Shown here piece by piece: positions 1-7,885 of a stretch of DNA of 50,621 nucleotides. The notes beneath the pieces are model-generated. The model did no database searches. It was not told the origin of the DNA and worked only from the letters and a program-made list of their open reading frames with translations. Each line of letters starts with the position of its first letter. The first letter of the stretch is position 1. Made by a program: the position numbers and the translations under genes. The stretch lies in contig NZ_FODD01000049.1 of the NCBI RefSeq assembly GCF_900110255.1, positions 1 to 50,621 of the forward strand. Direction: 5' to 3'. This DNA is from Actinacidiphila rubida (GTDB taxonomy: Bacteria; Actinomycetota; Actinomycetes; Streptomycetales; Streptomycetaceae).

Positions 1-29
1 ACGGTGACGGTGGGTGCGGCGGTCGTCAT
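1..29 (-). CDS. 5' end of an unidentified gene, cut by the window edge
   Basis: An ATG on the minus strand (cat at 27-29) is preceded by a GGAG ribosome binding site about 7 nt upstream and opens a frame reading MTTAAPTVT to the window edge. Only nine codons are visible, so no function can be given. It lies downstream of, and on the same strand as, the LacI-type regulator, so it could be a target or operon partner of that regulator; that is inference from position only. Confidence 0.35.
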
Positions 30-185
30 GGCTGTCTCCAGTGGGAGCGGGCACCGGTGGACCCGGGCCTTGGGACCTGCGGGAGTTCAGGACGTGCGGA
101 AAGCCGGGGCGTTCAGGCGTGCGGAACGCCGGTGACGTGCGGTGTGCTGCGGGCCGGGCAGGGGTGACCAGGACGTGCGGGACGC

Positions 186-1241
186 TCAGGACACGGTGCT
201 GCTGCGGACGATGAGCCGAGGCTCGATCACCACCCGCTCCGGCTCGGTGCGGGCCGCGGAGTCGAGCCGGCTGGTCAGCAGGGAGATGCTGGCCTTGCCT
301 ACGGCGGCGAAGTCCTGGCGGACGGTGGTGAGCGGTGGTGCGAAGAACTCGGCCTCGGGGATGTCGTCGAACCCGGCGATCGCGACCTGCCCGGGCACCG
401 AGAGCCCGGCCTCGCGGAACGCGCGCATGACGCCCAGCGCCATCTGGTCGTTGGCCACGAACACCGCCGAGACGTCGGGTGAGTTGCGGCGGGCCCGGCC
501 CGAGGCGACGCGTCCGGCCAGCTCCTGCCCGGCCCGGTAGCCGGACAGCGGGGTCCAGTCGCCGACGAGAGGCGGCGGCACTTCGGCGCCGGCCTCCTCC
601 AGCGTGGCGCGCCAGCCCTGGACGCGGGCCTCGGCCTCAAGCCAGTCCGAGGGGCCGGAGACGTGCCACACCGTGCTGTGGCCGGCGGCCAGCAGGTGGC
701 CGGTGGCCAGCCGGGCACCGAGGTCCTGGTCGACCGAGACGCCGGATATCGGCAGGGAGTGCCCGCCCTCGACGGTCACCACCGGGAAGGGCAGCCGCAG
801 TTCGGCCAGGGCGTCGACGGCCGCGCGGTGCGGGACGATGACGACGATGCCCTCGACACCCCAGTCGCTGAGGTGGTCGATGGCGTCCTCCAGCGCCTTC
901 GCGGTGTAGGCGCGGAGGGTCACCGCGGAGACCATGTACCCCTCGCCGCGGGCGGCCTCCTCCAGACCGAACAGCGTGCTGGCCGGGCCGAACAGCGTCG
1001 GGTTGCAGGCCACCACGCCGAGGGTGAGCGTGCGGCGCGTCACCAGGGCGCGCGCCGAGGAGTTGCGGCGGTAGCCGAGCTGCTCGATCGCCCGCTGCAC
1101 CTCTGCGCGCGTGGTGTCGCGGACGTTGGGGTGGTCGCTCAGCACCCGGGACACGGTCTGGTGTGAGACTCCGGCGACCTTCGCGACGTCCGCCATGGTG
1201 GGGGCCCGGCGAGGGCCGGTGCTCTCCGCGGTCTGGGACAT
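186..1241 (-). CDS. LacI/GalR-family transcriptional regulator
   Basis: 351 aa, the usual length for the family. Residues 17-65 form the LacI helix-turn-helix and hinge (MADVAKVAGVSHQTVSRVL, then NSSARAL). The rest is a periplasmic-binding-protein-like sensor domain, with VSVDQDLGARLATGHLL in the middle and VAIAGFDDIPEAEFF near the C-terminus, both typical of sugar-responsive members. Such proteins repress carbohydrate uptake and glycoside hydrolase genes until a sugar ligand binds. The effector cannot be read from the sequence. A promoter with an overlapping imperfect TGTTAGCG/TTCACA dyad lies just upstream (1266-1294), which suggests autorepression. The only visible same-strand neighbour is the gene fragment at 1-29. 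Confidence 0.93.
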   Translation of the reverse strand: MSQTAESTGPRRAPTMADVAKVAGVSHQTVSRVLSDHPNVRDTTRAEVQRAIEQLGYRRNSSARALVTRRTLTLGVVACNPTLFGPASTLFGLEEAARGEGYMVSAVTLRAYTAKALEDAIDHLSDWGVEGIVVIVPHRAAVDALAELRLPFPVVTVEGGHSLPISGVSVDQDLGARLATGHLLAAGHSTVWHVSGPSDWLEAEARVQGWRATLEEAGAEVPPPLVGDWTPLSGYRAGQELAGRVASGRARRNSPDVSAVFVANDQMALGVMRAFREAGLSVPGQVAIAGFDDIPEAEFFAPPLTTVRQDFAAVGKASISLLTSRLDSAARTEPERVVIEPRLIVRSSTVS

Positions 1242-1265
1242 GGCTCTCCGATCCGTGATGCCCCA

Positions 1266-1294
1266 TTGTTAGCGTTCACAGAGGTCACCGTCAA
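1266..1294 (-). promoter_or_regulatory. Promoter and LacI-type operator of the LacI gene
   Basis: On the minus strand TTGACG (1289-1294) and TAACAA (1266-1271) are separated by 17 nt, a good sigma-70-like promoter. An imperfect dyad TGTTAGCGTTCACA (1267-1280; 5 of 7 pairs match) overlaps the -10 box and resembles LacI-family operators with a central CG. Autoregulation is inferred. Confidence 0.5.
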
Positions 1295-1514
1295 GGCACT
1301 CCGTCCCACCGTCGCACCCGTGCGGACGCGCCCGGACGGCGGGTTGTCGCCACCACCGCGGCCGCGCTCACCGGCACCGGCGGGCCCGGCTTCCAGAATG
1401 TGGCCGCAGGGGCCGGTACCGATGAGTTTGCCGGCGGGCCCCGGTCTGCACGGACAGGAGACACACCGGTGGACGTCTTCCGGGCCACGCGGCCCGGTGA
1501 CCGAGGAGGACGAC

Positions 1515-2123
1515 ATGCGCAAGATCAGCGCGGGCCTGTTCATGGCACTCGACGGCGTGGTCGAGGCGCCCGACCAGTGGCACTTCCCCTACTACAACGA
1601 CCAGATGGGCGCCGCGGTCTCGGCGAGCCTCGGCTCCGCCGACACCATGCTGTTCGGGCGCGTCACCTACAACGGCTTCGCCGGCGCGTGGCCCGAGCGG
1701 GAGGCCGCGGGGGGCGAGGACGCCGCCTTCGCCAAGAGCCTCGGCGATGTCCGCAAGATCGTGGTGTCACGCAGCCCGCTGGAGTTCACCTGGCGCAACT
1801 CCGAGCAGCTGCGGGGCGACTTCACCGAGGCGGTGACCGCGCTGAAGAACGAGCCGGGCGGGGACATCGGGCTCAGCGGCTCGGTCTCGCTCGTCCGGCA
1901 ACTCCTCGCGGCGGGCCTGCTCGACGAGCTCAACCTGTTCGTGCACCCGATCGCGGTGCGCAAGGGCCTGCGGCTCTTCGACGAGGGCACGCCGCCGATC
2001 CCGCTGGCGCTGCTGTCCTCGCAGGCCTTCACCACCGGAGTGATGCACCTGGTCTACGGCCCCGCCGGGACCGGCGGCACGGCCGGCTACGACGACGTCA
2101 AGTCCCACCTGGCCCAGGACTGA
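1515..2123 (+). CDS. Dihydrofolate reductase-fold (RibD C-terminal) family protein
   Basis: 202 aa. The start MRKISAGLFMALDGVVEAPD, the DTMLFGRVTYNGFAGAWPE segment and the late GDIGLSGSVSLVRQLLAAGL and LNLFVHPI segments are hallmarks of the small RibD_C/DHFR-like reductases common in actinobacteria. The ATG at 1515 is chosen because a GAGGAGGA ribosome binding site lies 5 nt upstream; the open frame continues further upstream without such support. These proteins bind NADPH by homology, but the physiological substrate of most members is unknown. Monocistronic, ended by a strong hairpin at 2141-2179. Confidence 0.88.
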   Translation: MRKISAGLFMALDGVVEAPDQWHFPYYNDQMGAAVSASLGSADTMLFGRVTYNGFAGAWPEREAAGGEDAAFAKSLGDVRKIVVSRSPLEFTWRNSEQLRGDFTEAVTALKNEPGGDIGLSGSVSLVRQLLAAGLLDELNLFVHPIAVRKGLRLFDEGTPPIPLALLSSQAFTTGVMHLVYGPAGTGGTAGYDDVKSHLAQD

Positions 2124-2140
2124 CCGCACTGAGCCCGGAA

Positions 2141-2179
2141 TGCCGACCTCCCGAGGGGATCAACCGGGGGAGGTCGGCA
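2141..2179. terminator. Bidirectional hairpin between convergent genes
   Basis: A perfect 12-bp stem (TGCCGACCTCCC / GGGAGGTCGGCA) with a 15-nt loop lies between the convergent DHFR-fold gene and the ABC permease gene. There is no U-tract, as is usual in Streptomyces. Confidence 0.75.
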
Positions 2180-2269
2180 TGGGCGTTCCTGCCGGCCGTG
2201 CACCGCCCAACACCGCTTCTGCCGCGGCGACCAGCGGCTCTGGTTGGTCCTGCTTGGCTCCGCTCGGTC

Positions 2270-4687
2270 CTACTCGGTCCGCAGCGCGGTGGCGGTCCGC
2301 GACCGGGCCGCCCAGCCGGCCGGCAGCAGTGCCCCGAGCAGGGCGATCACGATCCCGCCGGCCAGCAGGGGGATGAGCAGCCCGGCGGTGTAGGTGTGGG
2401 TCACGCTCGGCGGCAGGTGCCGGCCGATCGCGTTCCCCATCGGGGTCAGCGTCGCCTTCTCCACCGCGACCCCGAGCGGGACCCCGATCAGCCCGGCGAT
2501 CAGGCCGGTGAGGGTCACCGAGGTCAGGACCATCGCGATGGTCTGCCGGGGTGTCATCCCGAGGGCCTTGAGGATCCCCAGATCATGGACCCGCTCCCGG
2601 GTGTCCTGCACCACCGTGCTCAGCACCCCGAGCGCGGCGACCGCGACCATCATCAGCGTGAGCGTGGCCACCAGGGCGCCCATGGTGATCACCACGATGT
2701 TCTTGCCCTCATCGTTGTTCGGCTGGACCGAGGCGTCCAGCGGGGTCAGCGCGGCGGCGGCCGCGGTGGACCAGTCCGTTCCGTTGACGTTCGAGGCCAG
2801 CTCGACGTTGAACTGGTCGATGTGCGGGGTCAGACCGGCGGCGGTGAAGGTGGCAGCATCCGTCATGAGCGTGTAGTCGCCCTGGTTGGTGTCGAAGTTG
2901 ATGCCGACGACTTTCAGCGGCAGTTGCCTGTTCTGCTGCACCACGGTGACGTCGTCACCGACGTGGATCCCCGCCGCCGTGGCCAGCTTGTCGCCGACCA
3001 CGGCCTCGCCGGGCGCCGAGTACCAGCGGCCGGACAGCAGCTCCAGGTGCGTCCAGGAGAAGTCGCCGGTGACCGTGAACACCTTCGCCGGTTCGCCGCC
3101 GGGCGGGGCGGCGACCATGGTCGCGCCGCTGTCGCCCCAGCCGAACGCGGCCTTCGTGCCCGGGATCCCGGCGAGCGCGGCGGCCACCTCGGCGGCGTCC
3201 AGGTGCGGGTCGCGCGGGTCGTCGGGGCCGTAGAGACCCCAGGGCACGCCCACGTCGGCGGTGGGTTCCACGAACTCCGACGCGACGTCGAAGCCCGAGG
3301 TGCTGGCGTCCAGGTACCTGTTGAACCCGGTCTCCAGCCCCACCGCGAACGTGACAGTCACGACGCCGAACAGCACCGCCGCACCGACCAGTACGGCCCG
3401 GGCCGGCCGGGCGAACGGCTGGGCCAGCCCCAACGACATGGCCCGGGGCAGCGGCAGCCGGGAGGCCAGACGCTGCGCCGCCTGACCGCCCCCGGCTCTG
3501 GGGGCGCGGCCGACCACCAGGGCCCGCACCGTCGGCATCCGGCCGGCCCGCAGCGCCGGGACCAACGCCGTGACGCCGACGATCAGCAGGATGCCCAGCG
3601 GCACCACGGCGCTGACCCACAACGGGATCGTGGCACCGGCCGCACTGGCCGCGCCGAGCTGCTGGGTGGCCCCGCCCAGGATCGGCACGGCCAGGAGGTT
3701 GCCGAAAACCGTGCCGAGCACCAAACCGATGGTCGCCGGGATCATGGCCTGCGCGGTGTAGGCGCGGGCCACCTGCGAAGGGGTGAAGCCCAACGATTTC
3801 AGAATCCCGATGCGCCGGATTCCCGAGGCCACAGCCCCGCTGACCACGATCGAGATGATCAGCACCGACATGAACAGCCCGAGGATGCCGAAGCCGATCA
3901 GGAACGGCACGTAGGCCTTGGCGTTGCCGGTCGCCTGCTGCTCCGCGGTCAGGTACGACTGTCCTCCCTCGACCGCGCCGGCCGGCGCGGCGGTGGCGAC
4001 CGCCTGCTTGTCGGCGGCGATGTCGGCCGCGGTCCCGGCTTCGGCGAACCGGTAGAGCATCTGCTCGTCGGACTTGGCACCGGCAGCGGTGAGCCGCGCG
4101 AAACCGCCGGCGGTGGCGAAGGCGGTCGCGCTGCTGGTCACCGAGTCGGCGAAACCGACGACCTTGAACGACGGCTTGCCCGGCAGGGAGGAGAACACCA
4201 CCGAATCGCCGAAGCAGTCGGCGGCATAGTGCTGCCGCGGCAGGGCGATCTCGCCCGGGCTCGTCGGCCAGCGCCCCTGGGTCAGCGCCAGCTGGTCCAT
4301 CCCGGAGGTGCTGCCCAGGTCGGGCCGGGTGGTGACGGTGATCGGACCGTTGTCGTGACCGGCCCCATCCTTCTCGGAGCAGTCCATGCCGATCGTCGCG
4401 TCCAGGGCGGCGGCGACCGGGTAGGGCCCGGCCGCCCCGGTGACGCCGGCGGCGTGAGCGGTGGCGGCGGCCTGCGCGGCCGTGACCTTCGAACCATCGA
4501 ACTGGACCGCCAGGTGCGCCCCGTTCCTCGCGCGGAAAGCGTGCTCGAACGGGGCCTGCACGACAGTCAGCAGACCGAGGGAGAGTACTGAGGATGTCAC
4601 CGCGGCGAACGTGGTCAGGGCCATGACGAGGGACTGGACCCGACGGCGGCCCACGCCGGAACGTACGACCTTGCCCAGGGCGCTCAC
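2270..4687 (-). CDS. ABC transporter permease, FtsX/MacB type with two FtsX domains
   Basis: 805 aa. An N-terminal membrane helix (around residues 18-45) precedes a long extracytoplasmic domain. The first FtsX block follows (LIISIVVSGAVASGIRRIG with GILKSLGFTPSQVARAY), then a cluster of helices, a second extracytoplasmic domain, and a C-terminal FtsX block (VHDLGILKALGMTPRQT). This duplicated layout belongs to exporters that move lipids or peptides or act as mechanotransmitters. It starts at GTG 4687, overlapping by GTGA the stop of the 29-codon ORF, which in turn overlaps the ATPase gene, so all three should be translated in series. A divergent two-component system next to it is the usual arrangement of envelope-stress or antimicrobial-peptide exporters; the substrate is unknown. 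Confidence 0.9.
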   Translation of the reverse strand: MSALGKVVRSGVGRRRVQSLVMALTTFAAVTSSVLSLGLLTVVQAPFEHAFRARNGAHLAVQFDGSKVTAAQAAATAHAAGVTGAAGPYPVAAALDATIGMDCSEKDGAGHDNGPITVTTRPDLGSTSGMDQLALTQGRWPTSPGEIALPRQHYAADCFGDSVVFSSLPGKPSFKVVGFADSVTSSATAFATAGGFARLTAAGAKSDEQMLYRFAEAGTAADIAADKQAVATAAPAGAVEGGQSYLTAEQQATGNAKAYVPFLIGFGILGLFMSVLIISIVVSGAVASGIRRIGILKSLGFTPSQVARAYTAQAMIPATIGLVLGTVFGNLLAVPILGGATQQLGAASAAGATIPLWVSAVVPLGILLIVGVTALVPALRAGRMPTVRALVVGRAPRAGGGQAAQRLASRLPLPRAMSLGLAQPFARPARAVLVGAAVLFGVVTVTFAVGLETGFNRYLDASTSGFDVASEFVEPTADVGVPWGLYGPDDPRDPHLDAAEVAAALAGIPGTKAAFGWGDSGATMVAAPPGGEPAKVFTVTGDFSWTHLELLSGRWYSAPGEAVVGDKLATAAGIHVGDDVTVVQQNRQLPLKVVGINFDTNQGDYTLMTDAATFTAAGLTPHIDQFNVELASNVNGTDWSTAAAAALTPLDASVQPNNDEGKNIVVITMGALVATLTLMMVAVAALGVLSTVVQDTRERVHDLGILKALGMTPRQTIAMVLTSVTLTGLIAGLIGVPLGVAVEKATLTPMGNAIGRHLPPSVTHTYTAGLLIPLLAGGIVIALLGALLPAGWAARSRTATALRTE

Positions 4688-4773
4688 CGGCTCACGACCG
4701 GCACCAGGCGGGCCATGGCCCGGAAACCGACCTCGAAGACGCGCCGGGGCATCGGCGGTTGGCGCAGGGTCAT
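4684..4773 (-). CDS. 29-residue ORF coupled between ABC ATPase and permease
   Basis: The ATG at 4773 overlaps the ATPase stop as ATGA, and the TGA at 4684-4686 overlaps the permease GTG start as GTGA. The frame therefore fills the gap exactly. The product would be MTLRQPPMPRRVFEVGFRAM followed by ARLVPVVSR, basic and partly amphipathic. It has no separate ribosome binding site beyond that inside the ATPase 3' end. It could be a translational relay that couples the two genes, a small regulatory peptide of the transporter, or the leftover of a longer small gene. I recognise no family. Confidence 0.5.
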   Translation of the reverse strand: MTLRQPPMPRRVFEVGFRAMARLVPVVSR

Positions 4774-5516
4774 CGGACCTCTCCCGCCGGACGGGTCAGC
4801 GGTGTGCGGGCGGCCAGGCCGGCACCGCTGCCGTCGTTGATGACGTCCCGCTCGACCGCGCCGTCCACCAACTCGATCGTGCGGCGCGCGGTGCTCGCGG
4901 CCAGCCGCACGTCGTGGGTGACCAGCAGGAGGGTCTGGCCCTCGCCGTTCAGGTCTAGCAGCAGCCGGCGCACGTCCTCGGCCGAGCTCGAGTCCAGAGC
5001 GCCGGTCGGCTCATCGGCCAGCAGCAGCGCCGGCTTGTTCATCAGGGCCCTGGCCACCGCCACCCGCTGCCGTTGCCCGCCGGACAGCCGCTGCGGATGG
5101 GCCTTGGCATGCCGGTCGATGCCCAGCGAGCCGAGCAACTCGACGGCCCGCCGCTTCGCTTCGGCCTTGCCCATCCCGGCCAGCTGCGCCGGAACCATGA
5201 CGTTGTCCCACACGGACAGGTCGTCCAGCAGGTTGAAGAACTGGAAGATCAGGCCGACGGAGGCCCGGCGGTACTTCGCCGAACCGGCCTCGCCGAGCCG
5301 GTCGACGCGGATGCCGTCGACGGTCACGGTGCCGCTGGAAGGTTTGTCCAGACCCGCGATCAGGTTCAGCAGCGTGGACTTGCCACTGCCGGAATGGCCG
5401 AGGATCGCCACGCACTCACCAGCCGCCACGGACAAGGTGACACCGGCCAGTGCGGGCGGGCCGTCGTCGTACTTCTTCGTCGTGTCGCGAAGATCGATCA
5501 TCGGTGCATTCGTCAT
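4770..5516 (-). CDS. ABC transporter ATP-binding protein, MacB/LolD-like
   Basis: 248 aa. Walker A GHSGSGKST at residues 40-48, Q-loop region FQFFNLLDDLSVWDNV, signature LSGGQRQRVAVARAL, and Walker B LLLADEP followed by TGALDS, then the H-loop LLLVTHD. The EPTGALD form is typical of the MacB/LolD/BceA class, which pairs with FtsX-type permeases. The ATG at 5516 puts the N-terminus just before the conserved IDLRDTTKKYDDG strand. The frame stays open far upstream, but that part lies antisense to the kinase gene. First gene of a three-ORF operon, divergent from the histidine kinase across 142 bp. Confidence 0.93.
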   Translation of the reverse strand: MTNAPMIDLRDTTKKYDDGPPALAGVTLSVAAGECVAILGHSGSGKSTLLNLIAGLDKPSSGTVTVDGIRVDRLGEAGSAKYRRASVGLIFQFFNLLDDLSVWDNVMVPAQLAGMGKAEAKRRAVELLGSLGIDRHAKAHPQRLSGGQRQRVAVARALMNKPALLLADEPTGALDSSSAEDVRRLLLDLNGEGQTLLLVTHDVRLAASTARRTIELVDGAVERDVINDGSGAGLAARTPLTRPAGEVR

Positions 5517-5646
5517 GACCGTGAACCTAGGAACGGACCACGATCCACCGCGTCGGCCGGCGGATGTCACCCCTTCCCCGGCCATCGGCCCGGGGGCGTA
5601 TCCGGCGTACATCCCCGGGGCGACGCGCGGAGCCGACCCCACTGAA

Positions 5647-5658
5647 TACGATCTCTGA
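5647..5658 (+). promoter_or_regulatory. -10 element of a probable leaderless kinase transcript
   Basis: TACGAT (5647-5652) ends 6 nt before the ATG at 5659 and no Shine-Dalgarno sequence is present, so transcription probably starts at or next to the A of the start codon. No clear -35 is visible. Confidence 0.45.
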
Positions 5659-6858
5659 ATGGAACAGCTTCTCCAGCGTCTCTCGAGATCGAAGCGCGTG
5701 ACCCGGCTGACGTCACAGGCCGTGGTGCTGGCCACCGCCTGCCTGTACGCGCTGATGCTCCCCTTGACGATGCCGACCCCTGAGTACGGTCTGTTCCGGT
5801 TCCCCGACCTCGAGCCCGTCCAGATGCTGGGTCTGTGGGTCGCGGTCGCCCTTCCGGTTCTGCTGGTGCGCCGTCTGCCCGCGACCGTCTTCGCGGCGAT
5901 CCTGGGCGAATCGGTCCTCGGCGACGCCTTCGGCGCGCGGCCCTTGATCATGTTCATCCTGCTCATCGGCTTGGGCGGGTACCTCGCCGTCCGGCGGCCG
6001 AAGGCTGCCGCCGTCGGCTCCGTCGCGGGCGTCGCGGCCGGGTTCCTCAACGACATCCACATCCCCGGGCAGTCCGTCGGCGACGTGACCCAGTGGGTCG
6101 GTGGGCTCGCGTTGTGGTTCGCGGTCGCGTGGGTCTTCGGCGGGGTGTACCGCAAACGCCGTGAGTACCTCGAAGCCCTGCAGGAACAGACCGCGGCCCG
6201 CATCGTCATGTCCGAGCGGCTGCGGATCGCCCGCGAACTGCACGACAGCGTCGCGCACAGCATCGGGATCATCACGGTGCTGTCGGGAGCGGCGGCGCGG
6301 GTCGTGGAGACCAGGCCCGAGCAGACGCGGCAGGCGCTGACCGGCATCGAGACCACCAGCCGGGAGACGCTGCTGGAGCTGCAGCGCATGCTCGGGGCGC
6401 TCCGCCGCGCCAAGCCGGACGACGCCATGCCGCAGGCCGCTCCGCTGGCGCCGGCCGGCAGCCTGGCCGACGTCCCGCAGCTCGCCGAACGCACGGCCGG
6501 CGCCGGGGTGCGGGTTCATGTGACCTGGCGGGGCGAGCGGCGTCCACTGCCGCAGGAGATCGAACTGTCGGCGTTCCGGATCATCCAGGAGTCGGTGACG
6601 AACGTGGTGCGGCATTCCAGGGCGCGGACGTGCCGGGTCGCGGTCGGTTACGAGCCGGAAGGGGTGACGATCGAGGTGGTGGACGACGGGGAGGACGGTC
6701 GCGGCGGGCCGGGCCGTCCGAGGTTCGCGGCGGGGGCCGGTGGGAGCGGCTTCGGCCTGCTCGGCATGCGCGAGCGGGTGACGTTGCTGTCCGGACAGTT
6801 CAGCGCCGGCCGGCGTCCGGAGGGCGGATTCCGCGTGACGGCGAGCCTCCCGGCATGA
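5659..6858 (+). CDS. Sensor histidine kinase, NarL/DesK-like (HisKA_3)
   Basis: 399 aa. About four membrane helices lie within residues 20-165. The dimerisation/phosphoacceptor motif LRIARELHDSVAHS has its histidine at about residue 195. The HATPase domain shows FRIIQESVTNVVRHS (N box), VVDDG (G1) and GSGFGLLGMRERV (G2). There is no large extracellular sensor, so it probably senses within the membrane or through a partner such as the divergent ABC permease, as in intramembrane-sensing kinases of bacitracin-type systems. The response regulator gene overlaps the stop by ATGA. The divergent ABC operon is its likely target, by context only. Confidence 0.93.
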   Translation: MEQLLQRLSRSKRVTRLTSQAVVLATACLYALMLPLTMPTPEYGLFRFPDLEPVQMLGLWVAVALPVLLVRRLPATVFAAILGESVLGDAFGARPLIMFILLIGLGGYLAVRRPKAAAVGSVAGVAAGFLNDIHIPGQSVGDVTQWVGGLALWFAVAWVFGGVYRKRREYLEALQEQTAARIVMSERLRIARELHDSVAHSIGIITVLSGAAARVVETRPEQTRQALTGIETTSRETLLELQRMLGALRRAKPDDAMPQAAPLAPAGSLADVPQLAERTAGAGVRVHVTWRGERRPLPQEIELSAFRIIQESVTNVVRHSRARTCRVAVGYEPEGVTIEVVDDGEDGRGGPGRPRFAAGAGGSGFGLLGMRERVTLLSGQFSAGRRPEGGFRVTASLPA

Positions 6859-7556
6859 GCGTGCGGGTGCTGCTGGTCGACGACCAGCCGCTGATGCTGG
6901 TCGGGCTCGGGATCCTGATCGGCGACACCGACGACCTGGAGGTGGTCGGCCAGGCCGGCGACGGCCGCGAGGCGGTGCGCCTGGTGCGTGAACTGCGGCC
7001 GGACGTCGTGGTGATGGACATCCGGATGCCGGGCGTGGACGGGATCGAGGCGACCCGACAGGCGACCGCCGAGCCGGACCCGCCCAGGGTCCTGGTGCTG
7101 ACGACCTTCGACCACGACGAGTACGTCTACGGCGCACTGCGCGCCGGGGCCAGCGGATTCCTGCTCAAGAGCATGGCCCTGGACGCGATCCTGGAAGCGA
7201 TCCGGGTGGTGGCCGCGGGCGACGCGCTGATCGCGCCGAGCGTGACCCGGCGGCTGATCGCGGACTTCGCCGGAACGTCCGGCCCCGCGGCCCCCGAACC
7301 GGACGCCGGACCCGGACCGGACGCCGGGCCCGCCGCGGACTCGAGTCCCATCGCGGGGATCACCGACCGGGAGCGCGAGGTGCTGGCACTGGTCGGACAG
7401 GGACTGTCGAACACTGAGATCGCCGAGCGGCTGGTGATCAGCGCGGCGACCGCGAAGACCCATGTCGCGCGTCTGTTCGCCAAGCTCGAGGCTCGGGACC
7501 GCGTCCACCTGGCGATCACCGCCTTCGAAACCGGACTCGTGCCGCGGAGACGGTAG
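6855..7556 (+). CDS. Response regulator, NarL/LuxR family
   Basis: 233 aa. Receiver domain with the acidic pair D9/D10 (LLVDDQP), phosphoacceptor D55 (VVMDIRMPG), the Thr of VLVLTTF, and Lys in FLLKSMA. A Pro/Ala/Gly-rich linker (about residues 140-165, with EPDAGPGPDAGPAA repeats) joins it to a LuxR-type helix-turn-helix (LTDREREVLALVGQGLSNTE, then ATAKTHVARLF). It is translated by ATGA overlap from the kinase gene and should be its cognate partner. Confidence 0.95.
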   Translation: MSVRVLLVDDQPLMLVGLGILIGDTDDLEVVGQAGDGREAVRLVRELRPDVVVMDIRMPGVDGIEATRQATAEPDPPRVLVLTTFDHDEYVYGALRAGASGFLLKSMALDAILEAIRVVAAGDALIAPSVTRRLIADFAGTSGPAAPEPDAGPGPDAGPAADSSPIAGITDREREVLALVGQGLSNTEIAERLVISAATAKTHVARLFAKLEARDRVHLAITAFETGLVPRRR

Positions 7557-7701
7557 GGGCAGACGGTGGGCCGAAACGAGCCGCTGACCGACGATCCCGC
7601 CGCGGGACACCCGCCCACCAACGCGAGCTCACTGGCCGCACGCGGGCGGGCCGCGGAACCGGGCGGCGCGCCGTTCCGGCCGCGCCGCCCTCCGCTTCCG
7701 G

Positions 7702-7737
7702 GGCCCGGGCCGTCCGCTCACGCCGGACGCCCGGGCC
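7702..7737. terminator. Strong hairpin between response regulator and bL37 genes
   Basis: GGCCCGGGC-CGTCCG (7702-7716) pairs with CGGACG-CCCGGGCC (7724-7737), a 14-bp stem with one bulged C and a 7-nt loop. It lies between convergent genes and can serve both. Confidence 0.7.
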
Positions 7738-7743
7738 GGGCAC

Positions 7744-7821
7744 TCAGGACGCGGGACGCTTCCCGTGGTTGGCGCCTTTGGTGCGGTGCGACTTCTTCTT
7801 GCGGCGACGCCTCGACGACAT
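7744..7821 (-). CDS. 50S ribosomal protein bL37, mycobacterial type
   Basis: 25 residues: basic N-terminus MSSRRRRKKKSHRTK followed by GANHGKRPAS. The NHGKRP ending and the poly-basic start match my memory of bL37, the very small extra ribosomal protein seen in mycobacterial 50S structures and conserved in actinobacteria. A GAGAGGAGAGG ribosome binding site lies just upstream of the ATG at 7821. It is 64 nt downstream of the molybdopterin oxidoreductase gene on the same strand and is followed by the 7702-7737 hairpin. It is easily missed because of its size. Confidence 0.8.
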   Translation of the reverse strand: MSSRRRRKKKSHRTKGANHGKRPAS

Positions 7822-7885
7822 GGCCTCTCCTCTCACGGCCCCCCCGTTCGGCCCTCCCACCGCTTCCACCGTTCCACACGCGCCG

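Noticed and set aside
1400..4591. Very long plus-strand open frame covering the ABC permease region
   Set aside because: It is antisense to the well-supported permease, is Arg/Gly/Pro-rich with no domain, and exists only because high GC removes stops.
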